This document shows, one piece after another, positions 63,277 to 64,000 of a stretch of DNA of 64,000 nucleotides (within the stretch, counting starts at the first letter, position 1; every line of letters starts with the position of its first letter). The notes under the pieces were generated by a model. The model was not told the origin of the DNA, did no database searches, and saw only the letters and a list, made by a program, of their open reading frames with translations. The position numbers and the translations under genes were made by a program. Source of the stretch: Reyranella aquatilis (GTDB lineage: Bacteria; Pseudomonadota; Alphaproteobacteria; Reyranellales; Reyranellaceae); NCBI RefSeq assembly GCF_020880995.1, contig NZ_JAJISD010000008.1:186001-250000 (forward strand), given 5' to 3'.

Positions 63277-64000
63277 ATGCTGGGTTTGGTCCGGGTCGCA
63301 CTCAAGCGACCCTATACGTTCGTCGTCATGGCGTTGTTGATCCTGATCGTCGGGCCGCTCGCGGCCCTGCGTACGCCGGTCGACATCTTCCCCGAGATCA
63401 GGATCCCCGTCATCGCCGTGGTCTGGCAGTACACGGGCCTGCCGCCCGACCAGATGTCGGGCCGCGTGATGCTGAATTTCCAGCGCGCGCTCACGACGAC
63501 CGTCAACGACATCGAGCATATCGAGGGCACGTCCTATACCGGCGTCGGAATCGTGAAGATCTTCTTCCAGCCGGGTGTCGACATCAGCATTGCCAATGCG
63601 CAGGTCACGGCCATCGCCCAGACCGTGCTCCGGCAGATGCCGCCCAACATCACGCCGCCGCTGATCCTGAACTACAATGCCGCCACCGTGCCGATCATCC
63701 AGCTCGCGCTGGCCGGCAAGGGCGTGCCCGAGCAGGCGGTGTTCGACCTCGCCATCAACACCGTCCGCACGCCGCTGGTGACCGTCCCGGGAGCGGCCAT
63801 CCCGTTCCCGTTCGGCGGCAAGTTCCGGCAGATCCAGATCGATCTCGATCCCGCGGCCCTGCAGGCGCGGGGCCTGTCGGCGGCCGACGTGGCCAATGCG
63901 CTGGCCGCGCAGAACCTCCTGACGCCGGTTGGCACCCAGAAGATCGGCGGCCACGAGTACGCGATCCAGCTCAACAACGCGCCGGCCGACTTCAACGCAC
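63277..64000 (+). CDS. RND efflux transporter permease (N-terminal part)
   Basis: The first 241 codons of an inner-membrane RND pump, cut by the window end. The N-terminal helix (about 12-32) follows MLGLVRVALKRPYTFVV, and TPVDIFPEIRIPVIAVVWQY, the periplasmic DIEHIEG segment and VDISIANAQV fit the AcrB/MdtB family. The membrane-fusion protein gene is not upstream; it may lie downstream or elsewhere. ACCAGG before the ATG is a weak ribosome binding site. It is divergent from the GMC gene across 162 bases in which I see no clear promoter. Confidence 0.88.
   Translation, partial: MLGLVRVALKRPYTFVVMALLILIVGPLAALRTPVDIFPEIRIPVIAVVWQYTGLPPDQMSGRVMLNFQRALTTTVNDIEHIEGTSYTGVGIVKIFFQPGVDISIANAQVTAIAQTVLRQMPPNITPPLILNYNAATVPIIQLALAGKGVPEQAVFDLAINTVRTPLVTVPGAAIPFPFGGKFRQIQIDLDPAALQARGLSAADVANALAAQNLLTPVGTQKIGGHEYAIQLNNAPADFNA

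Overview
The window is a GC-rich chromosomal segment from an alphaproteobacterium. The evidence is the gene order of the ribosomal block (adk between secY and rpsM, no rpsD after rpsK, no rpmJ after secY), the zinc-free long form of S14, and an accessory half rich in Bug/TctC solute-binding proteins, MmgE/PrpD, SDR and FAD enzymes. A Reyranella-like or Rhodospirillales-like host is my guess from gene content; I could not test it. I saw no rRNA, tRNA, CRISPR array, transposase or prophage gene.

Region 1 (1-19312): translation and transcription machinery, all on +. It opens with the 3' end of rpoC and its terminator. After a 432-base gap with a strong sigma70-type promoter come the str genes (rpsL, rpsG, fusA, tuf). 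They run with almost no gaps into the S10 genes (rpsJ to rpsQ) and spc genes (rplN to secY), then adk. The alpha cluster (rpsM, rpsK, rpoA, rplQ) has its own near-consensus promoter, a GNRA-loop hairpin in the leader and a TTG start on rpsM. It ends at a strong intrinsic terminator.

Region 2 (19404-32089): a GNAT acetyltransferase, a divergent acyl-CoA dehydrogenase / enoyl-CoA hydratase pair, and a signalling operon. That operon holds a class III cyclase-FHA fusion, a transmembrane Ser/Thr kinase with a nuclease-like C-terminal domain, and a glycine-zipper lipoprotein. An isocitrate lyase/PEP mutase-family enzyme, a REP-like inverted repeat, two tandem paralogous FAD oxidases, a Sua5-type tRNA t6A enzyme and cysQ follow.

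Region 3 (32090-47532): catabolic and housekeeping islands. An SsuD-like flavin monooxygenase, a Bug protein and an IclR regulator lie behind a candidate IclR operator. Then come mtnP, SDR enzymes, divergent gnd and gntK, a GST + Bug pair facing an MmgE/PrpD gene, a CmcJ-family protein, a dual-specificity-type phosphatase, a TauE/SafE exporter and a lysophospholipase-like hydrolase.

Region 4 (47533-64000): a GH17-GT2 beta-glucan synthase/remodelling fusion, a PmtA-like methyltransferase, a CoA-type Nudix hydrolase, MaoC, GNAT, and a second Bug + GST pair. Next is a minus-strand group of a YeiH-type exporter, an orphan biotinyl carrier and an internally duplicated protein of unknown function. 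The window closes with a DTW-domain protein, an indolepyruvate:ferredoxin oxidoreductase pair with a PaaI-type thioesterase, a GMC oxidoreductase, and the start of an RND efflux pump cut by the window edge.

The least explained elements are the cyclase-FHA/kinase/lipoprotein operon, the internally duplicated protein beside the orphan biotinyl carrier, and a series of genes that lack a Shine-Dalgarno sequence but carry a -10-like box 6-7 bases before the start codon.
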